64,000 nt of DNA from Corynebacterium glucuronolyticum (GCA_022772305.1 JALFAQ010000088.1:1-64000), one strand, 5' to 3'; positions 1 through 10,557 are shown, numbered from the stretch's first letter. Made by a program: numbers and translations. The notes: generated by a model not told the origin, from the sequence alone.

Positions 1-63
1 TAAGCCAACCAACGCCGATGGTACTGCATCCGGGAGGATGTGGGAGAGTAGGACACCGCCGAC
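1..63 (+). rRNA. rrf: 5S ribosomal RNA, 3' part only
   Basis: The first bases match the conserved 3' half of actinobacterial 5S rRNA: the GCCGATGGTACTGC block followed by the GGGAGAGTAGGAC block and a closing CGCCG. The 5' part lies outside the window, so this is the end of an rRNA operon reading into the window. It is followed at once by an intrinsic terminator. Confidence 0.9.
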
Positions 64-78
64 CCCAAACATAAAAAG

Positions 79-120
79 AAGAGGATGAGGATCCACACAA
101 TGGATCCTCATCCTCTTTTT
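79..120 (+). terminator. rRNA operon terminator
   Basis: A 17-bp perfect inverted repeat (79-95 with 101-117) closes on a 5-nt loop and ends in a run of T. It sits about 15 nt after the 5S gene and is the expected end of the rRNA operon. Confidence 0.9.
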
Positions 121-804
121 CTATCCCCAAAACCCCACCCAACCCTGTCCCGATCTCTCTAACGTGGTGGGTGTGTCCTAATCCGGTGCTTGTAAATACT
201 TTCGATGTCCAATTTTCATTTTGACCTGGCGTTGGCTGGAGTGCTCTTTGCTGCATGTGACCTGTTCCTAGTAGTTGCCTTATCGCTCGTATGTTTTCGG
301 GGCACGGGGTTTTTAGAAGGCTTGAAAAGATTGGGTGGTTCCGGGAACACACGTTGGTATCGGTTTACCTGCCTGGGAATAACACCGCATTTTCTGTTCA
401 GTTTCACTGCGAATCGCAACGAACTATTTATCAGGACGCACACCTTTAAGACGGCTTCTCGGAACCTAATAACGCACAGGTGGGTCTATTCGCTTCCGCC
501 GGCAGGTGAGAGGAAATATCGCATTGGTAATCACGACATAAATTGCCCATTGAGGTCGGTACTTGATTCGTGTCTGCTCGAGGTTATGGAGTCGTATCTG
601 TACTGTCAGGGAAGTTCAAGAGCGTTCCGTGCCGGCAACAAGGCCTTCTATGCGGTCGGGGAGGACATACATAAGTGCCGTACTGCGACTACCGCGGGGA
701 AGAGGAACGGCTTGATTCTGCCACATAAAGGTGGAATAGAAACTGATAATGCAAAGAAAGCGCCCGGCTGCAGTTCGCAAACCAGGGCGTGGATGTCAGT
801 TCTT
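121..804. other. Gene-poor stretch between rRNA terminator and CDF gene
   Basis: About 680 bases hold no gene I recognise. A 225-codon plus-strand frame (205-882) is open, but its product has no familiar motif, its composition is unlike the neighbouring genes, and it runs 78 bases into the CDF exporter on the other strand. It may be chance or a decayed gene. Confidence 0.5.
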
Positions 805-1731
805 TTAGCAAACAACCTCGTGATTGATGTGCGCAGGGCGCTCAATCTGGATGGTGGAATGCTTGATGTTGAAGTCGCGTAGCCGCGCTTGCACAGCATC
901 GAGAATATCGCAGCTAGCGTGGACTCCATCAGCAACAACGACGTGGCAGGTTGCGAGAGGTTCGGTGCCGTCGGTGGTCCACACGTGAAGATCATGAACG
1001 GCTGCGACGTGAGGGAGGGCTGCAACGGCTTTTTTTACGGCATCGGTGTCTATGGATGCGGGGGCGCGGTTGAGAAGGACAGATACGGAATCGCCTAGGA
1101 GTCCGAGCGCGCGGGGAAGCACCATACCCGCGATAATGAAGGACGCGATGGAGTCGACGTACGTCCAGCCGGTGAGCCAGATGATGATCCCGGCGATGAT
1201 GACGGCGACAGAGCCAAGCAGGTCAGACAGGACATGGAGATACGCGCCCTTCATGTTGAGGGAGTCGTTTTGCCTGCGCATGAGGATGAGAGCGCTCACC
1301 GCGTTGGCGAGGAGGCCCACCACTGCGACACCAACCATCGTCCCCGTCTGAATCTCGTAGTCTGAGCCGAGGCGGGAGACCGCACTGTAAATGATAGTGG
1401 CGACAGTGGCGGTGACAACGAGGGCGTTAACCATAGCCGCGATGACCTCCACCCGTCGGTAGCCGAACGTGGAACGAGCAGTCGCAGCCTTTCTGCCGAT
1501 GAGCAGCGCCACGATAGCGATGACCATGCCTGTTGAATCGGACAGCATGTGCATGGCATCGGACAGCAACGCCAGCGAGCCGGAGATGAGTCCGCCGATG
1601 ACCTGGGCGACGAAGATGGTCGCGGTCATGGCAAACGAAACGAGGAGGGCCTTCAGCGAGTCGGTGTTTGCGTGACTGTGATCGTGGGTATTGCCGTGGC
1701 TGTGCCCACTATTGTGGCTGTGGGTGTGCAT
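805..1731 (-). CDS. Cation diffusion facilitator, zinc-type exporter
   Basis: A 308-residue inner-membrane metal/proton antiporter of the CDF family (ZitB/CzcD type). The first 25 residues are rich in His (HTHSH, HSHGN, HDHSH), a usual cytoplasmic metal-binding stretch. The transmembrane metal site is visible as DAMHMLSD in TM2 and HVLSD in TM5, the His/Asp combination typical of zinc or cobalt transport. A soluble C-terminal domain with VHDLHVWT follows. The start is the ATG at 1731, 10 nt after the csoR stop, with an AGGAA ribosome site inside the csoR end; a longer frame upstream would overlap csoR. It is the last gene of the copZ-copA-csoR operon, so copper may induce a zinc-type pump. 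Substrate is inferred. Confidence 0.9.
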   Translation of the reverse strand: MHTHSHNSGHSHGNTHDHSHANTDSLKALLVSFAMTATIFVAQVIGGLISGSLALLSDAMHMLSDSTGMVIAIVALLIGRKAATARSTFGYRRVEVIAAMVNALVVTATVATIIYSAVSRLGSDYEIQTGTMVGVAVVGLLANAVSALILMRRQNDSLNMKGAYLHVLSDLLGSVAVIIAGIIIWLTGWTYVDSIASFIIAGMVLPRALGLLGDSVSVLLNRAPASIDTDAVKKAVAALPHVAAVHDLHVWTTDGTEPLATCHVVVADGVHASCDILDAVQARLRDFNIKHSTIQIERPAHINHEVVC

Positions 1732-1741
1732 GTTGGAATTC

Positions 1742-2047
1742 CTAGCGGGCAAAACGCGCGATGGCATCGGATACTTCCTTGAATTTCTCGTTTGCTTCTT
1801 CGTCGCCTTGGATGACAGCGTTTTTGACGCAGTGGCGCATGTGGTCGTCGAGAAGCTGGAGGCCAACTCCTTTGAGCGCGGAGTTGACGGCGCTGACCTG
1901 GGTGAGGATGTCGATGCAGTACTTGTCCTCGTCGATCATGCGTTGAATTCCACGCACCTGCCCTTCGATGCGCTTGAGACGGGCGAGGTAGCGGTCCTTG
2001 TCCTGGATGTATCCGTAGTGGCTTTGGTCGCAGTTGTCGTGGTTCAC
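1742..2047 (-). CDS. csoR: Copper-sensing repressor CsoR
   Basis: A 101-residue all-helical repressor that releases DNA when it binds Cu(I). The Cys-His-Cys copper site is complete: Cys44, His69 and Cys73, with the same 25 and 4 residue spacing as M. tuberculosis CsoR. The GTG start at 2047 overlaps the copA stop by 4 nt (GTGA) and has an AAAGGA site, so translation is probably coupled to copA. A perfect operator-like palindrome upstream of copZ (4573-4597) is the likely binding site, giving autoregulation of the whole operon. Confidence 0.95.
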   Translation of the reverse strand: MNHDNCDQSHYGYIQDKDRYLARLKRIEGQVRGIQRMIDEDKYCIDILTQVSAVNSALKGVGLQLLDDHMRHCVKNAVIQGDEEANEKFKEVSDAIARFAR

Positions 2048-4296
2048 TGGGGTGTCCTTTCGAAGCTGCGCAGTCGCAGCGAGTTGGTGACGACGAAGAC
2101 GGAGGAGAAGGCCATCGCGATGCCGGCCAGCATGGGGTTCAAGAGTCCAATGGCGGCGATGGGGATGAGCAGGACGTTGTAGATGAACGCCCAGAACAGG
2201 TTGCCCTTGATGGTGCGGAGGGTACGCCGCGAGAGGCGAATGGCGTCCACAGCGGAGATGAGGTCGTTGTTCATGAGGGTGATATCGGAGGCCTCAATTG
2301 CGACATCGGTGCCGGCGCCCATCGACAGTCCGAGGTCGGCTTGGGCCAGTGCAGCAGCATCGTTGACACCATCGCCCACCATGGCCACGTTGCGCCCCTC
2401 CCGCTGCAGGGCTTCGACGTGGGTGACCTTGTCTGCTGGTAGCACGCCGGCGATGACGTTGGCGGGGTCGATGCCGACCTCGCGGGCAACGGCCCTGGCT
2501 GCGCCCTCGTTGTCGCCGGTGAGGAGCCAGGGGGTGAGCCCCAGATCGATGAGCCCAGCGATCGCTGCAGCGGAGGTGTCCTTGACGGTGTCGCGGACGC
2601 TGATGATGCCTGCGACCGTGCCGTCGATGGTTACGACGACGGGTGTCGCGCCCTCTTCTTCTGCTTGCGAGAAGGTTGCGGTGAGTGCGCCAAGCTCTCC
2701 CTCTGGCTTGCCGACGCCCACCCGCCTGCCATCGACGGTCGCCTCAACGCCTACGCCAGGCTGGTTGGAAAAATCCGTCGCAGCGGGCAGTGCACCGTGG
2801 GCTGCTGCATAGGCTGCGATGGCGCTGGCGATGGGGTGCTCCGAGGCGGCCTCGACCGCACCTGCGTAGGAGAGCACGGCTTCTTCTGTCTGTCCGGCGG
2901 CGGGAACGACGCTGTGCACAGACATTTCGCCGGTTGTGACCGTCCCCGTCTTGTCGAGGACAATGGTGTCCACCTTCTTTGTGGATTCGAGAACTTCTGG
3001 CCCCTTAATGAGGAGACCCAGCTGTGCACCGCGGCCGGTCCCTACGAGGAGTGCCGTCGGGGTAGCAAGCCCCAGCGCGCACGGGCACGCGATGATGAGA
3101 ACGGCAACGGCAGCGGTAAACGCCGGCGCGAGCCCGGATCCCAGCGCGAGGTGCGCGACGAGCGTGATGAGTGAGACACCGATGACGACGGGGACAAATA
3201 CCTGCGCAATCTTGTCCACTAGCCGCTGGACGGGAGCCTTCTTCGCCTGTGCGTCGGTGACGAGCTGCGCCATCTGAGCGAGTGTGGTGTCCTTGCCCGT
3301 CCGCGTCACGCGAACGAGGAGGCGACCGGAGGTGTTGATGGTAGCGCCGGTGACTGCGTCGCCGGCGGTGACTTCCACCGGGACGGATTCGCCGGTGAGC
3401 ATCGATTCGTCCACGGCAGAGGCTCCCTCTTCAACGATGCCATCGGAGGCAATCTTTTCGCCTGGGCGAACAACAATGATGTCGCCGACTGTAAGCGCAT
3501 CGATACTGACGCGTTCTTCCTTGCCGTTGCGGAGCACGGAAGCATCCTTCGCACCCATGGTGAGGAGGGCGCGGAAGGCCTCTGATGAGCGACCCTTGGC
3601 GCGGGTCTCAAACCAGCGACCTAAAAGGAGGAAGGCGATGACCACAGCAACGGATTCCAGATAGATTTCGTCCATGGTGGAGTCACTGGCGAACAGGTGC
3701 ATTTCCATCTTCATGCCGGGCATGCCCGCATTGCCGATGAACAGTGCCCACAAAGACCACAGATAGGCCGCTGTGGTGCCCATGGAAATAAGCGTGTCCA
3801 TAGTGAACGCGCCGTGTTTAAGGTTTGTCAGGGTGGCCTTGTGAAAGGGGGCACCGCCGATGACGTAGACGAGGGTAGCCATTGTCAGCACCGCCCACTG
3901 CCAGTGCATGAACTGCAGTGCCGGGATCATGGAGATGAGCATGACCGGGACGGCGAGAATAGCGGAGATGATGAGTCGTCGCTTGAGCTCGTCCGCTTCC
4001 CGTTCGCGGGCGGCGTCGACTGCGGAGGTCTCCCCCTCGGCATCGGCGGTGCTGTCGGAGGTATCGGAGTTCCCCATCTGAAACGCGCCGTACCCGGTGT
4101 TCTCCACTGTCTGAATGAGATCAGCAGGGGAGAGCTTCTCCGGGTCGTAGGAAACAGACGCAGACTCGGTGGCGAAGTTGACTGTTGCCTCTGCGCCGTC
4201 GAGTTTGTTCAGCTTTCTTTCCACGCGAGACGAGCAGGACGTGCACGTCATGCCGGTGACGCCCAAGTTCACATGGAGGAGCTGCGGTTGAGTCAT
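2044..4296 (-). CDS. copA: Cu(+)-exporting P1B-type ATPase
   Basis: A 750-residue copper pump in the cell membrane. An N-terminal heavy-metal domain carries the GMTCTSC copper site (Cys18, Cys21). Later come a Met/His-rich loop, the CPC ion-channel motif within IIACPCALG, the phosphorylation site DKTGT, and the hinge GDGVND. The last helices hold YN and MAFSS, the pair that specifies Cu(I) in P1B-1 pumps. Start is the ATG at 4296, with AAAGG in front; a TTG at 4314 would sit within that ribosome site. It lies 31 nt after copZ, which should hand copper to it, and overlaps csoR. Confidence 0.95.
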   Translation of the reverse strand: MTQPQLLHVNLGVTGMTCTSCSSRVERKLNKLDGAEATVNFATESASVSYDPEKLSPADLIQTVENTGYGAFQMGNSDTSDSTADAEGETSAVDAAREREADELKRRLIISAILAVPVMLISMIPALQFMHWQWAVLTMATLVYVIGGAPFHKATLTNLKHGAFTMDTLISMGTTAAYLWSLWALFIGNAGMPGMKMEMHLFASDSTMDEIYLESVAVVIAFLLLGRWFETRAKGRSSEAFRALLTMGAKDASVLRNGKEERVSIDALTVGDIIVVRPGEKIASDGIVEEGASAVDESMLTGESVPVEVTAGDAVTGATINTSGRLLVRVTRTGKDTTLAQMAQLVTDAQAKKAPVQRLVDKIAQVFVPVVIGVSLITLVAHLALGSGLAPAFTAAVAVLIIACPCALGLATPTALLVGTGRGAQLGLLIKGPEVLESTKKVDTIVLDKTGTVTTGEMSVHSVVPAAGQTEEAVLSYAGAVEAASEHPIASAIAAYAAAHGALPAATDFSNQPGVGVEATVDGRRVGVGKPEGELGALTATFSQAEEEGATPVVVTIDGTVAGIISVRDTVKDTSAAAIAGLIDLGLTPWLLTGDNEGAARAVAREVGIDPANVIAGVLPADKVTHVEALQREGRNVAMVGDGVNDAAALAQADLGLSMGAGTDVAIEASDITLMNNDLISAVDAIRLSRRTLRTIKGNLFWAFIYNVLLIPIAAIGLLNPMLAGIAMAFSSVFVVTNSLRLRSFERTPQ

Positions 4297-4327
4297 GGGG
4301 AACCTTTCTTGCACGGGGCGGTTACGG

Positions 4328-4531
4328 TTACTTGACGAGGGTGTAGCCGGCCTCTTCCACGGCAGCGGCTACGGCATCCTCGGAGACGTTGTCACCGGTG
4401 ACGGTGACGTTCTTGGCCTCCACGTTGGCCTCGACAGCGGTGACGCCGTCAATAGCGCCCACCTCTTCTTCCACGGCCTTCTTGCAGTGTCCGCAGGTCA
4501 TGCCCTCAACCTTGTACGTCGTAGTTGCCAT
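4328..4531 (-). CDS. copZ: Copper chaperone CopZ
   Basis: A 67-residue heavy-metal-associated domain with the copper-binding motif GMTCGHC (Cys13, Cys16) and the ferredoxin-like HMA pattern ending in EEAGY. It carries Cu(I) in the cytoplasm to CopA. The ATG at 4531 has an AAAGGAA site at good spacing. It is the first gene of the operon, 42 nt downstream of the CsoR operator. Confidence 0.95.
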   Translation of the reverse strand: MATTTYKVEGMTCGHCKKAVEEEVGAIDGVTAVEANVEAKNVTVTGDNVSEDAVAAAVEEAGYTLVK

Positions 4532-4572
4532 GAGTGAGTTCCTTTCGGTCGGTATTTCTTGTACGCCCACAA

Positions 4573-4600
4573 ACTTATACCCCCTATGGGTATAAGTCAA
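4573..4600 (-). promoter_or_regulatory. copZ promoter with CsoR operator
   Basis: Two 10-base arms, ACTTATACCC and GGGTATAAGT, are perfect inverted repeats around a 5-nt centre (4573-4597). This is the T/A-flanked C-tract, G-tract shape known for CsoR sites. On the minus strand it lies between and over a TTGACT -35 (4595-4600) and a TATAAG -10 (4574-4579), so bound CsoR would block polymerase. Confidence 0.88.
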
Positions 4601-4603
4601 GGT

Positions 4604-4633
4604 TAAAAAAGCCGCCTGCGCATACAGGCGGCG
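4604..4633 (-). terminator. Terminator of the DUF3239-like gene
   Basis: The arms GCCGCCTG (4611-4618) and CAGGCGGC (4625-4632) form a strong hairpin, followed on the minus strand by a run of U. It ends the 6942-4643 transcript and insulates the copper operon promoter just downstream. Confidence 0.85.
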
Positions 4634-4642
4634 TGATGGTAT

Positions 4643-5272
4643 CTACAAGGTGAGGAGGTGCTCCTTCGTCGCTTTCACATCTTCCAGACGGGAGCGCAAT
4701 GCATCCAGCCTGCGCCACTGGTTCGCAGGGATCTCCTTCTTAGCTGCAGCGATGACCTCGCTATCTGCTGTTCCCCAACAAATCGGCATGGGTGACATTT
4801 CCGCGTGGAGCTCCTGGGTGGTTAGCCCCCGCCTGCCGCCGACGGCGACAGAGGGTACCCGCTCACCAATACGGATGTCGTGGCTGGGAAGCCCCTGAAC
4901 AATCCGCGCAGACAGCGCCCAGATTGGCTTCGCTTCCTGGTCTACCGCCTGGTTCACAAGCGCGAGCAACGTGATGTCTTTGCCGTTCACTTCTGCGATG
5001 ATGGCGGGGCACAGCGGGAACTGATCGTAGAGCTCCTGCGGGGTACCCATCTTCTTCGGCAGGGTGAATCCCATAAACACGCTGATGATCGCCATGATGA
5101 CGAGTCCCGATGCCATGAGAAGGCCCACACCCTCATAGACGCGCGTGATGATGAAAGCGAAGACGAGGAGCACAGCAGCGAAGATGAACGCGGCCCTACC
5201 AATGCGGCTGGAGTCGCGGTACAGCTCGTTGTGTTTGCTGTTGTGCGCGGGGTCGACGGTGAACGAAAACAC
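4643..5272 (-). CDS. Two-helix membrane protein, DUF3239-like
   Basis: A 209-residue protein with two hydrophobic segments at about residues 27-45 and 50-70, then a soluble domain of about 130 residues. It resembles the corynebacterial DUF3239 family as I remember it; no function is known to me. The GTG at 5272 lies 2 nt after the helicase stop and uses an AAGGA site inside the end of the helicase gene, so it is probably translationally coupled to it. It is the last gene before a terminator. Confidence 0.7.
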   Translation of the reverse strand: MFSFTVDPAHNSKHNELYRDSSRIGRAAFIFAAVLLVFAFIITRVYEGVGLLMASGLVIMAIISVFMGFTLPKKMGTPQELYDQFPLCPAIIAEVNGKDITLLALVNQAVDQEAKPIWALSARIVQGLPSHDIRIGERVPSVAVGGRRGLTTQELHAEMSPMPICWGTADSEVIAAAKKEIPANQWRRLDALRSRLEDVKATKEHLLTL

Positions 5273-5274
5273 GG

Positions 5275-6942
5275 TTAGTCCTTCTCCTCTAGCAGGTGTA
5301 GGTCATCAGCATCAAGCAGCCGGTAGGCGTAGCCCTGCTCCGCCAAGAACCGTTGCCTATGTGCAGCATAGTGTGCGTCTAGCGTATCGCGGGTGACGAT
5401 GGAGTAAAACGTCGCGCTACCCCCATCGGCCTTGGGGCGCAAGAGCCTGCCGAGTCGTTGCGCTTCCTCCTGGCGCGAGCCGAAGGTGCCAGATACCTGG
5501 ATGGCAACGGATGCCTCGGGCAGGTCGATGGAGAAGTTGGCGACCTTGCTCACCACGAGCGTGGAGATCTCACCACTGCGGAACTTATCAAACAGCTCTT
5601 CGCGCTTCTTTGTTGAGGTTTTGCCCTCAATCACCGGGGCACCGATGGCCTCGCCGATTTCTTCCAGCTGGTCGATGTAGGCACCAATGATGAGTGTCGG
5701 CTCGTCGGCATGCATCTGCACCAGGCGCTTGAGTACGCGCATCTTGCCGCTGGCATTTGTCGCCAAGCGGTAGCGGTCGGCCGACTCGGCGGTTGCGTAC
5801 ACCATTCGCTCGGACTCGGTCATAGTGACGCGGATTTCCACGCACTCGGCCGAGGCAATGAACCCCTGCGCCTCCAGGTCCTTCCACGGCGCGTCGTAGC
5901 GCTTGGGGCCGATGAGGCTGAACACGTCTCCCTCGCGACTATCCTCGCGGATGAGGGTGGCCGTCAGCCCCAGGCGTCGCCGGGACTGCAAATCAGAGGT
6001 CATGCGGAATACAGGGGCGGGGAGGAGGTGCACCTCGTCATAGATGATGAGGCCCCAATCACGGGAGTCAAACAGTTCCAGTGAGCGGTATTCACCCTTC
6101 GTCTTGCGCGTCACCACCTGGTAGGTCGCGATGGTCACCGGCCGGATCTCCTTTTTTTCACCGGAGTATTCACCGATTTCGTCCTCAGTCAGTGTTGTCC
6201 GGCGGAGCAGTTCGTCGCGCCACTGCCGGCCGGCGACGGTGTTCGTCACGAGAATGAGGGTGGTGGTCTTGAGCTTGGCCATCGCGGCCGCGCCGACGAT
6301 CGTCTTGCCGGCGCCACAGGGCAGCACGACGACGCCGGATCCACCGGCGATGAACGAATCGCGGGCGTAGCGCTGGTAGTCGCGCATTTCCCAGTCCTCA
6401 TTTTCGGTGGATAGCTCGATGGGGTGTGCTTCGCCGTCGACATAGCCCGCCAGGTCTTCAGCAGGCCACCCGACCTTGAGCAGCTCCTGCTTCAGCCGAC
6501 CACGCTCTGAGGGGTGGACGGCGATGGTGTGGTCGTCGATTTGCTCGCCGAGCATACCCTTGAGCTTCTTGTGGTGGGACAGCTCGGCAAGGATCGGCTT
6601 CTCATCCGATTCCAGGAGCAGTCCGTGAGCCGGTGACTTGGTGAGTCGCACGCGGCCATAGCGGGACATTGTTTCAGCAATGTCGATGAGTAGCGACTGC
6701 GGTGGGGGGAACTTGGCGTAGGAGTCCAAGACATCGATGACCTGCTCCGCGTCGTGTCCGGCCGCGCGGGCGTTCCACAGTGCAAGCGTGGTGATGCGGT
6801 AGGTATGGACGTGCTCGGGTGCGCGCTCAAGCTCTGCGAAGGGGGCGAGCGCCGCCCGGGCCTCGTCTGCCTTGGGGTGGTCAACCTCAAGCAGCACAGT
6901 CTTGTCCGACTGCACAATGAGCGGACCGTCACCAAAACCCAT
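5275..6942 (-). CDS. DNA repair helicase XPB
   Basis: A 555-residue superfamily 2 helicase, homologue of eukaryotic XPB/ERCC3 and mycobacterial Rv0861c, a 3'-5' unwinding enzyme. An N-terminal XPB domain covers about the first 180 residues. Walker A is CGAGKT (about 209-214) and the Walker B box is DEVH (about 302-305). The C-terminal helicase domain has the late motif QRLGRLLRPK. I chose the ATG at 6942: AAGGAG lies 8 nt upstream, while the GTG at 6951 overlaps that site. The large protein at 7008-9317 is upstream in the same direction, as in M. tuberculosis (Rv0862c). Confidence 0.93.
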   Translation of the reverse strand: MGFGDGPLIVQSDKTVLLEVDHPKADEARAALAPFAELERAPEHVHTYRITTLALWNARAAGHDAEQVIDVLDSYAKFPPPQSLLIDIAETMSRYGRVRLTKSPAHGLLLESDEKPILAELSHHKKLKGMLGEQIDDHTIAVHPSERGRLKQELLKVGWPAEDLAGYVDGEAHPIELSTENEDWEMRDYQRYARDSFIAGGSGVVVLPCGAGKTIVGAAAMAKLKTTTLILVTNTVAGRQWRDELLRRTTLTEDEIGEYSGEKKEIRPVTIATYQVVTRKTKGEYRSLELFDSRDWGLIIYDEVHLLPAPVFRMTSDLQSRRRLGLTATLIREDSREGDVFSLIGPKRYDAPWKDLEAQGFIASAECVEIRVTMTESERMVYATAESADRYRLATNASGKMRVLKRLVQMHADEPTLIIGAYIDQLEEIGEAIGAPVIEGKTSTKKREELFDKFRSGEISTLVVSKVANFSIDLPEASVAIQVSGTFGSRQEEAQRLGRLLRPKADGGSATFYSIVTRDTLDAHYAAHRQRFLAEQGYAYRLLDADDLHLLEEKD

Positions 6943-7007
6943 TTCCGTCACTCCTTAGTAGTGGGTCGTAGGAAAATTTTCCTCGAAGTCCTCCATTGTA
7001 GTGACGA

Positions 7008-9317
7008 TCAGTCGAGAAACACCTCAGTGATCCTGTGCAGGAGAAAACGGCGGATGGACCCCGTTGCCACATCGAGCGCATCCATTTGCCCACCCGTCAC
7101 CGTCACCGGCTTCACTATGCGGTGGCTGGCGATCCCGTTCTTGTCCACAGAGCCGATGGTGATGGTCTTTCCTCCGCGGGCGGCGTGGCTGACAGCGTTG
7201 AGGATGTCGTGCGAATCGGTGATCCCGTGCCCGGATTTCGCCCTGTTCTCGGCGGAATCGGTGCTTCTGATGGCGGTCACGGCCGCCGCGATGTCCTCGT
7301 CGGAAAGGTGGCTGGTGCGCGCCTGGACGGCTGCCGGGGTCCGGGGGCTTATCGACGCTGTGACGCGCGTTGCTCGCGGACGCAGATCAAGGCTCTCACC
7401 GTCGGCTCCCTCCGCCACCGGTTGGAACCCTGCCTTTCGGAGGGCTTCAATCACCTTGATGAGCGGAGCTGGCGCGATGGCGATCGTCGGGGCGATGACC
7501 CGCAGTCCTACGGATTCGGCCTCAGCTGTCCGGCAGGCGCTGAGAAGAAGCGTCTCGTCATCGCATCGGATGTAGCTGGAGGCAGGACCACCGCGGAGCG
7601 TGCCGTGGCGCCGCGCAACGTCCTTGATGAGGAATTCGATGCTCTCCGGCGTGCCTCCTATTACGTGCTCCTGCAGGAAAGACAGCATGCGGGAGGCAGA
7701 CAGCCCGGCATCGAGGCCCCGACGAATGGTGGCTTCGGTGACGCGATAGACGGCGGCGAGCCCGGGGGACTCCACGTCGGCAAGCTGATTGAGGATCGCG
7801 TATATGTCCGCGGCAACCGGTCCAGGAGCGACAATCGTGTTATCACCCTGCGCAATGAGCTGTGTCGTGTAGTCGGGGGTAAGCGTCGCTGTCACCGCGT
7901 TGAGGTCGCTTTCTGTGACGAGCGACGTGGGAGACAGGGTACCATTTACCGAGCTGACAATGAGGCCGATCCACTGGGCCTCATCGACGATATTGGCAAG
8001 CGTCGTGCGCGTGACGCGACGGCTGGTCACCGGGTGGCGGAATACATAGAGAGCTTCGAGATCGGCGGGGGACAGCTCTCGCCAGGCCTGTCCGATGATG
8101 GAGACGAGTTCCGTCTTCACCGTGGGGAGGATTCCCACCTTGGTCTCCGGCGACAGCAGGTGGATGGGTTTCCCCTTGGCGTCGTCCTTGCCTACCTTCC
8201 ACGAGGCAAAGGGCGAATCGAGCCAGGCGCGGACGATTGTCTGCCACCGCTCTGCCAGCGTCTGTGCGAGGAATTCATCCGCTGCAGCCGTCGGTGCAAC
8301 GTAGTCGCCACCGTCATCGTCGGCCGGAAGCGGATCCGGTACGCCGCGGGAAATCAAACCGGCGGCAAACGCGAGGGAGGTCACGCGGGCGACGGTCTCC
8401 TCGTCCACGTGCAATTCCTCGGCGAGCCGATTGTGTACGCGCACGCCCAGTGCGCCCTGCTTGAGGGTAGAGGCAGGGGTGACCGACAGCGCCGCGATAA
8501 GCTCCTCCACCAGTCGCACGACCTCGAGCCCCTGCACCGTTGCCTTCCCATCGGTGGAGCCGGAGGGGATATCGTTGGCATCTGCGCATGCCGGCTCCGT
8601 CAGCGGAATAGGCGTGGGGAGCGTACCCGTCAGCAGGGCCTTGGCCACCTGCGACAGGCGAACCGAATGGTCGTCCACACGCTCGAGGATTCCGGCATTG
8701 ATGAGCTTGGGAATTGGCCGGGTGGGATCTGCGTCGGGAGCAGCATCACGTGTGCGACCGGAGCCACCTGCGGTTAGCAGTGTAGAGACGATCTTCTTCT
8801 GCGTCGCTGACATGTCCTCCAGTCGAGCGGCTCCCTCTTCTTCTGTGAGCTGAGGGCCCTGCGGCAGTACATGGAAGCCATGGGGGAGTGCGTTGACAAC
8901 CTCGGGTGGTAGGAGGAACGCGTCTTCATCTCCATAAAGCAGCGCTGAGGAGAAAAGGGATTGAAGGGCCTCCCGAATTGTCTTCTTCGTGGGATGCCCG
9001 CTGCCACTGATGCCCGCTTCCTTGGCAGCCGTATGGATAAAATCCACCACATCGGGGTAGGCACAAGGGTTGAATTCTGCCCCACACCGAACGGCTGCCT
9101 CCACGGTGGCGAGCTGTGTCGCGGTGAGCTTGCTCAGCGCGCGGGAAATAGATTCTCGAACATGGAGTCTGGCAGCAAGCGAACGGAAACTAGGTGGCAG
9201 GGGCAGTGCCGTGTCCGGCCTGTGCCGCAGAATAGTTTCCAGCTCACAATCGGATCTCGCAGCCAGCCAATCGATGAAGCGCAGCTGCGGAGCCGTATCA
9301 ATCGTTCGAGGTGTCAT
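7008..9317 (-). CDS. Helicase-associated protein, Rv0862c-like
   Basis: A 769-residue protein that matches the large conserved actinobacterial family encoded beside XPB (Rv0862c in M. tuberculosis), annotated as having a helicase C-terminal-like domain. I see no Walker A motif, so it is unlikely to be an active ATPase. Winged-helix-like segments are plausible but not proven. The ATG at 9317 is preferred over a GTG at 9341. A TAGAAT -10 (9329-9334) lies 11 nt before it, so the transcript would have almost no leader. A partner or regulatory role with XPB is inferred from the constant gene pairing. Confidence 0.8.
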   Translation of the reverse strand: MTPRTIDTAPQLRFIDWLAARSDCELETILRHRPDTALPLPPSFRSLAARLHVRESISRALSKLTATQLATVEAAVRCGAEFNPCAYPDVVDFIHTAAKEAGISGSGHPTKKTIREALQSLFSSALLYGDEDAFLLPPEVVNALPHGFHVLPQGPQLTEEEGAARLEDMSATQKKIVSTLLTAGGSGRTRDAAPDADPTRPIPKLINAGILERVDDHSVRLSQVAKALLTGTLPTPIPLTEPACADANDIPSGSTDGKATVQGLEVVRLVEELIAALSVTPASTLKQGALGVRVHNRLAEELHVDEETVARVTSLAFAAGLISRGVPDPLPADDDGGDYVAPTAAADEFLAQTLAERWQTIVRAWLDSPFASWKVGKDDAKGKPIHLLSPETKVGILPTVKTELVSIIGQAWRELSPADLEALYVFRHPVTSRRVTRTTLANIVDEAQWIGLIVSSVNGTLSPTSLVTESDLNAVTATLTPDYTTQLIAQGDNTIVAPGPVAADIYAILNQLADVESPGLAAVYRVTEATIRRGLDAGLSASRMLSFLQEHVIGGTPESIEFLIKDVARRHGTLRGGPASSYIRCDDETLLLSACRTAEAESVGLRVIAPTIAIAPAPLIKVIEALRKAGFQPVAEGADGESLDLRPRATRVTASISPRTPAAVQARTSHLSDEDIAAAVTAIRSTDSAENRAKSGHGITDSHDILNAVSHAARGGKTITIGSVDKNGIASHRIVKPVTVTGGQMDALDVATGSIRRFLLHRITEVFLD

Positions 9318-9372
9318 AACACCCACCCATTCTACCGCCACTTCGTGTGTGACTTTTTAGGTGGAAGTTTGG

Positions 9373-9384
9373 AACAATGAGTGT
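9373..9384 (+). promoter_or_regulatory. Leaderless-type -10 of the small protein gene
   Basis: AACAAT (9373-9378) is followed by 6 nt and then the ATG at 9385. No purine-rich ribosome site is seen at a useful distance, so transcription probably starts at or next to the start codon. Confidence 0.45.
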
Positions 9385-9612
9385 ATGGCTAAGACTGTAA
9401 AGAAGGCGGACCGCCAGAACAAGGCCGTTAAGCCCGCCAAAAAGGGATACGTTGATCCAGGTTGGGGCGACCACGCACCGGGCCAGCACCCAGTCACGGA
9501 GATTATTGCTACGGTGCCTGGCGCGATGAGCCCGTACGGTAATGAGACGGACTTCCCCCGACCAGTTGAAGAGACGGGCTACGTACACCCCGTCACCAAC
9601 ATCAATCGCTAA
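9385..9612 (+). CDS. Small conserved protein, Rv0863-like position
   Basis: A 75-residue protein with a basic N-terminus (MAKTVKKADRQNKAVK) and a Pro/Gly-rich rest with no membrane segment. It occupies the position of the M. tuberculosis hypothetical Rv0863, divergent from the XPB pair and before rpf. No function can be read from it. It is followed by a hairpin terminator. Confidence 0.7.
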   Translation: MAKTVKKADRQNKAVKPAKKGYVDPGWGDHAPGQHPVTEIIATVPGAMSPYGNETDFPRPVEETGYVHPVTNINR

Positions 9613-9626
9613 CACGTAGCGCTTAG

Positions 9627-9653
9627 CGCCCCGGATGAGACACGGGGCGTTTT
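9627..9653 (+). terminator. Terminator after the small protein gene
   Basis: Arms CGCCCCG (9627-9633) and CGGGGCG (9643-9649) are followed by TTTT. It stands 15 nt past the stop codon. Confidence 0.75.
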
Positions 9654-9691
9654 GGCGTGCCTTGGCATAGCTACATTTTCGAGGCGCAGAA

Positions 9692-9728
9692 AAAGTGCCC
9701 CACGCTGTTTTACAGTGTGGGGCAACTT
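9692..9728. terminator. Terminator of rpf1, possibly bidirectional
   Basis: TGCCCCAC (9696-9703) pairs with GTGGGGCA (9717-9724), flanked by A-rich sequence on the left and TTTT on the right. On the minus strand it lies just past the rpf1 stop and has a U tract; it could also stop plus-strand readthrough. Confidence 0.8.
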
Positions 9729-9735
9729 TTGTTTA

Positions 9736-10548
<813 letters not shown>

Positions 10549-10557
10549 ATGCGCTCA

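Noticed and set aside
205..882. A 225-codon plus-strand open frame after the 5S gene
   Set aside because: No recognisable motif, odd composition, and it runs into the CDF exporter on the other strand. Listed only as a gene-poor stretch.
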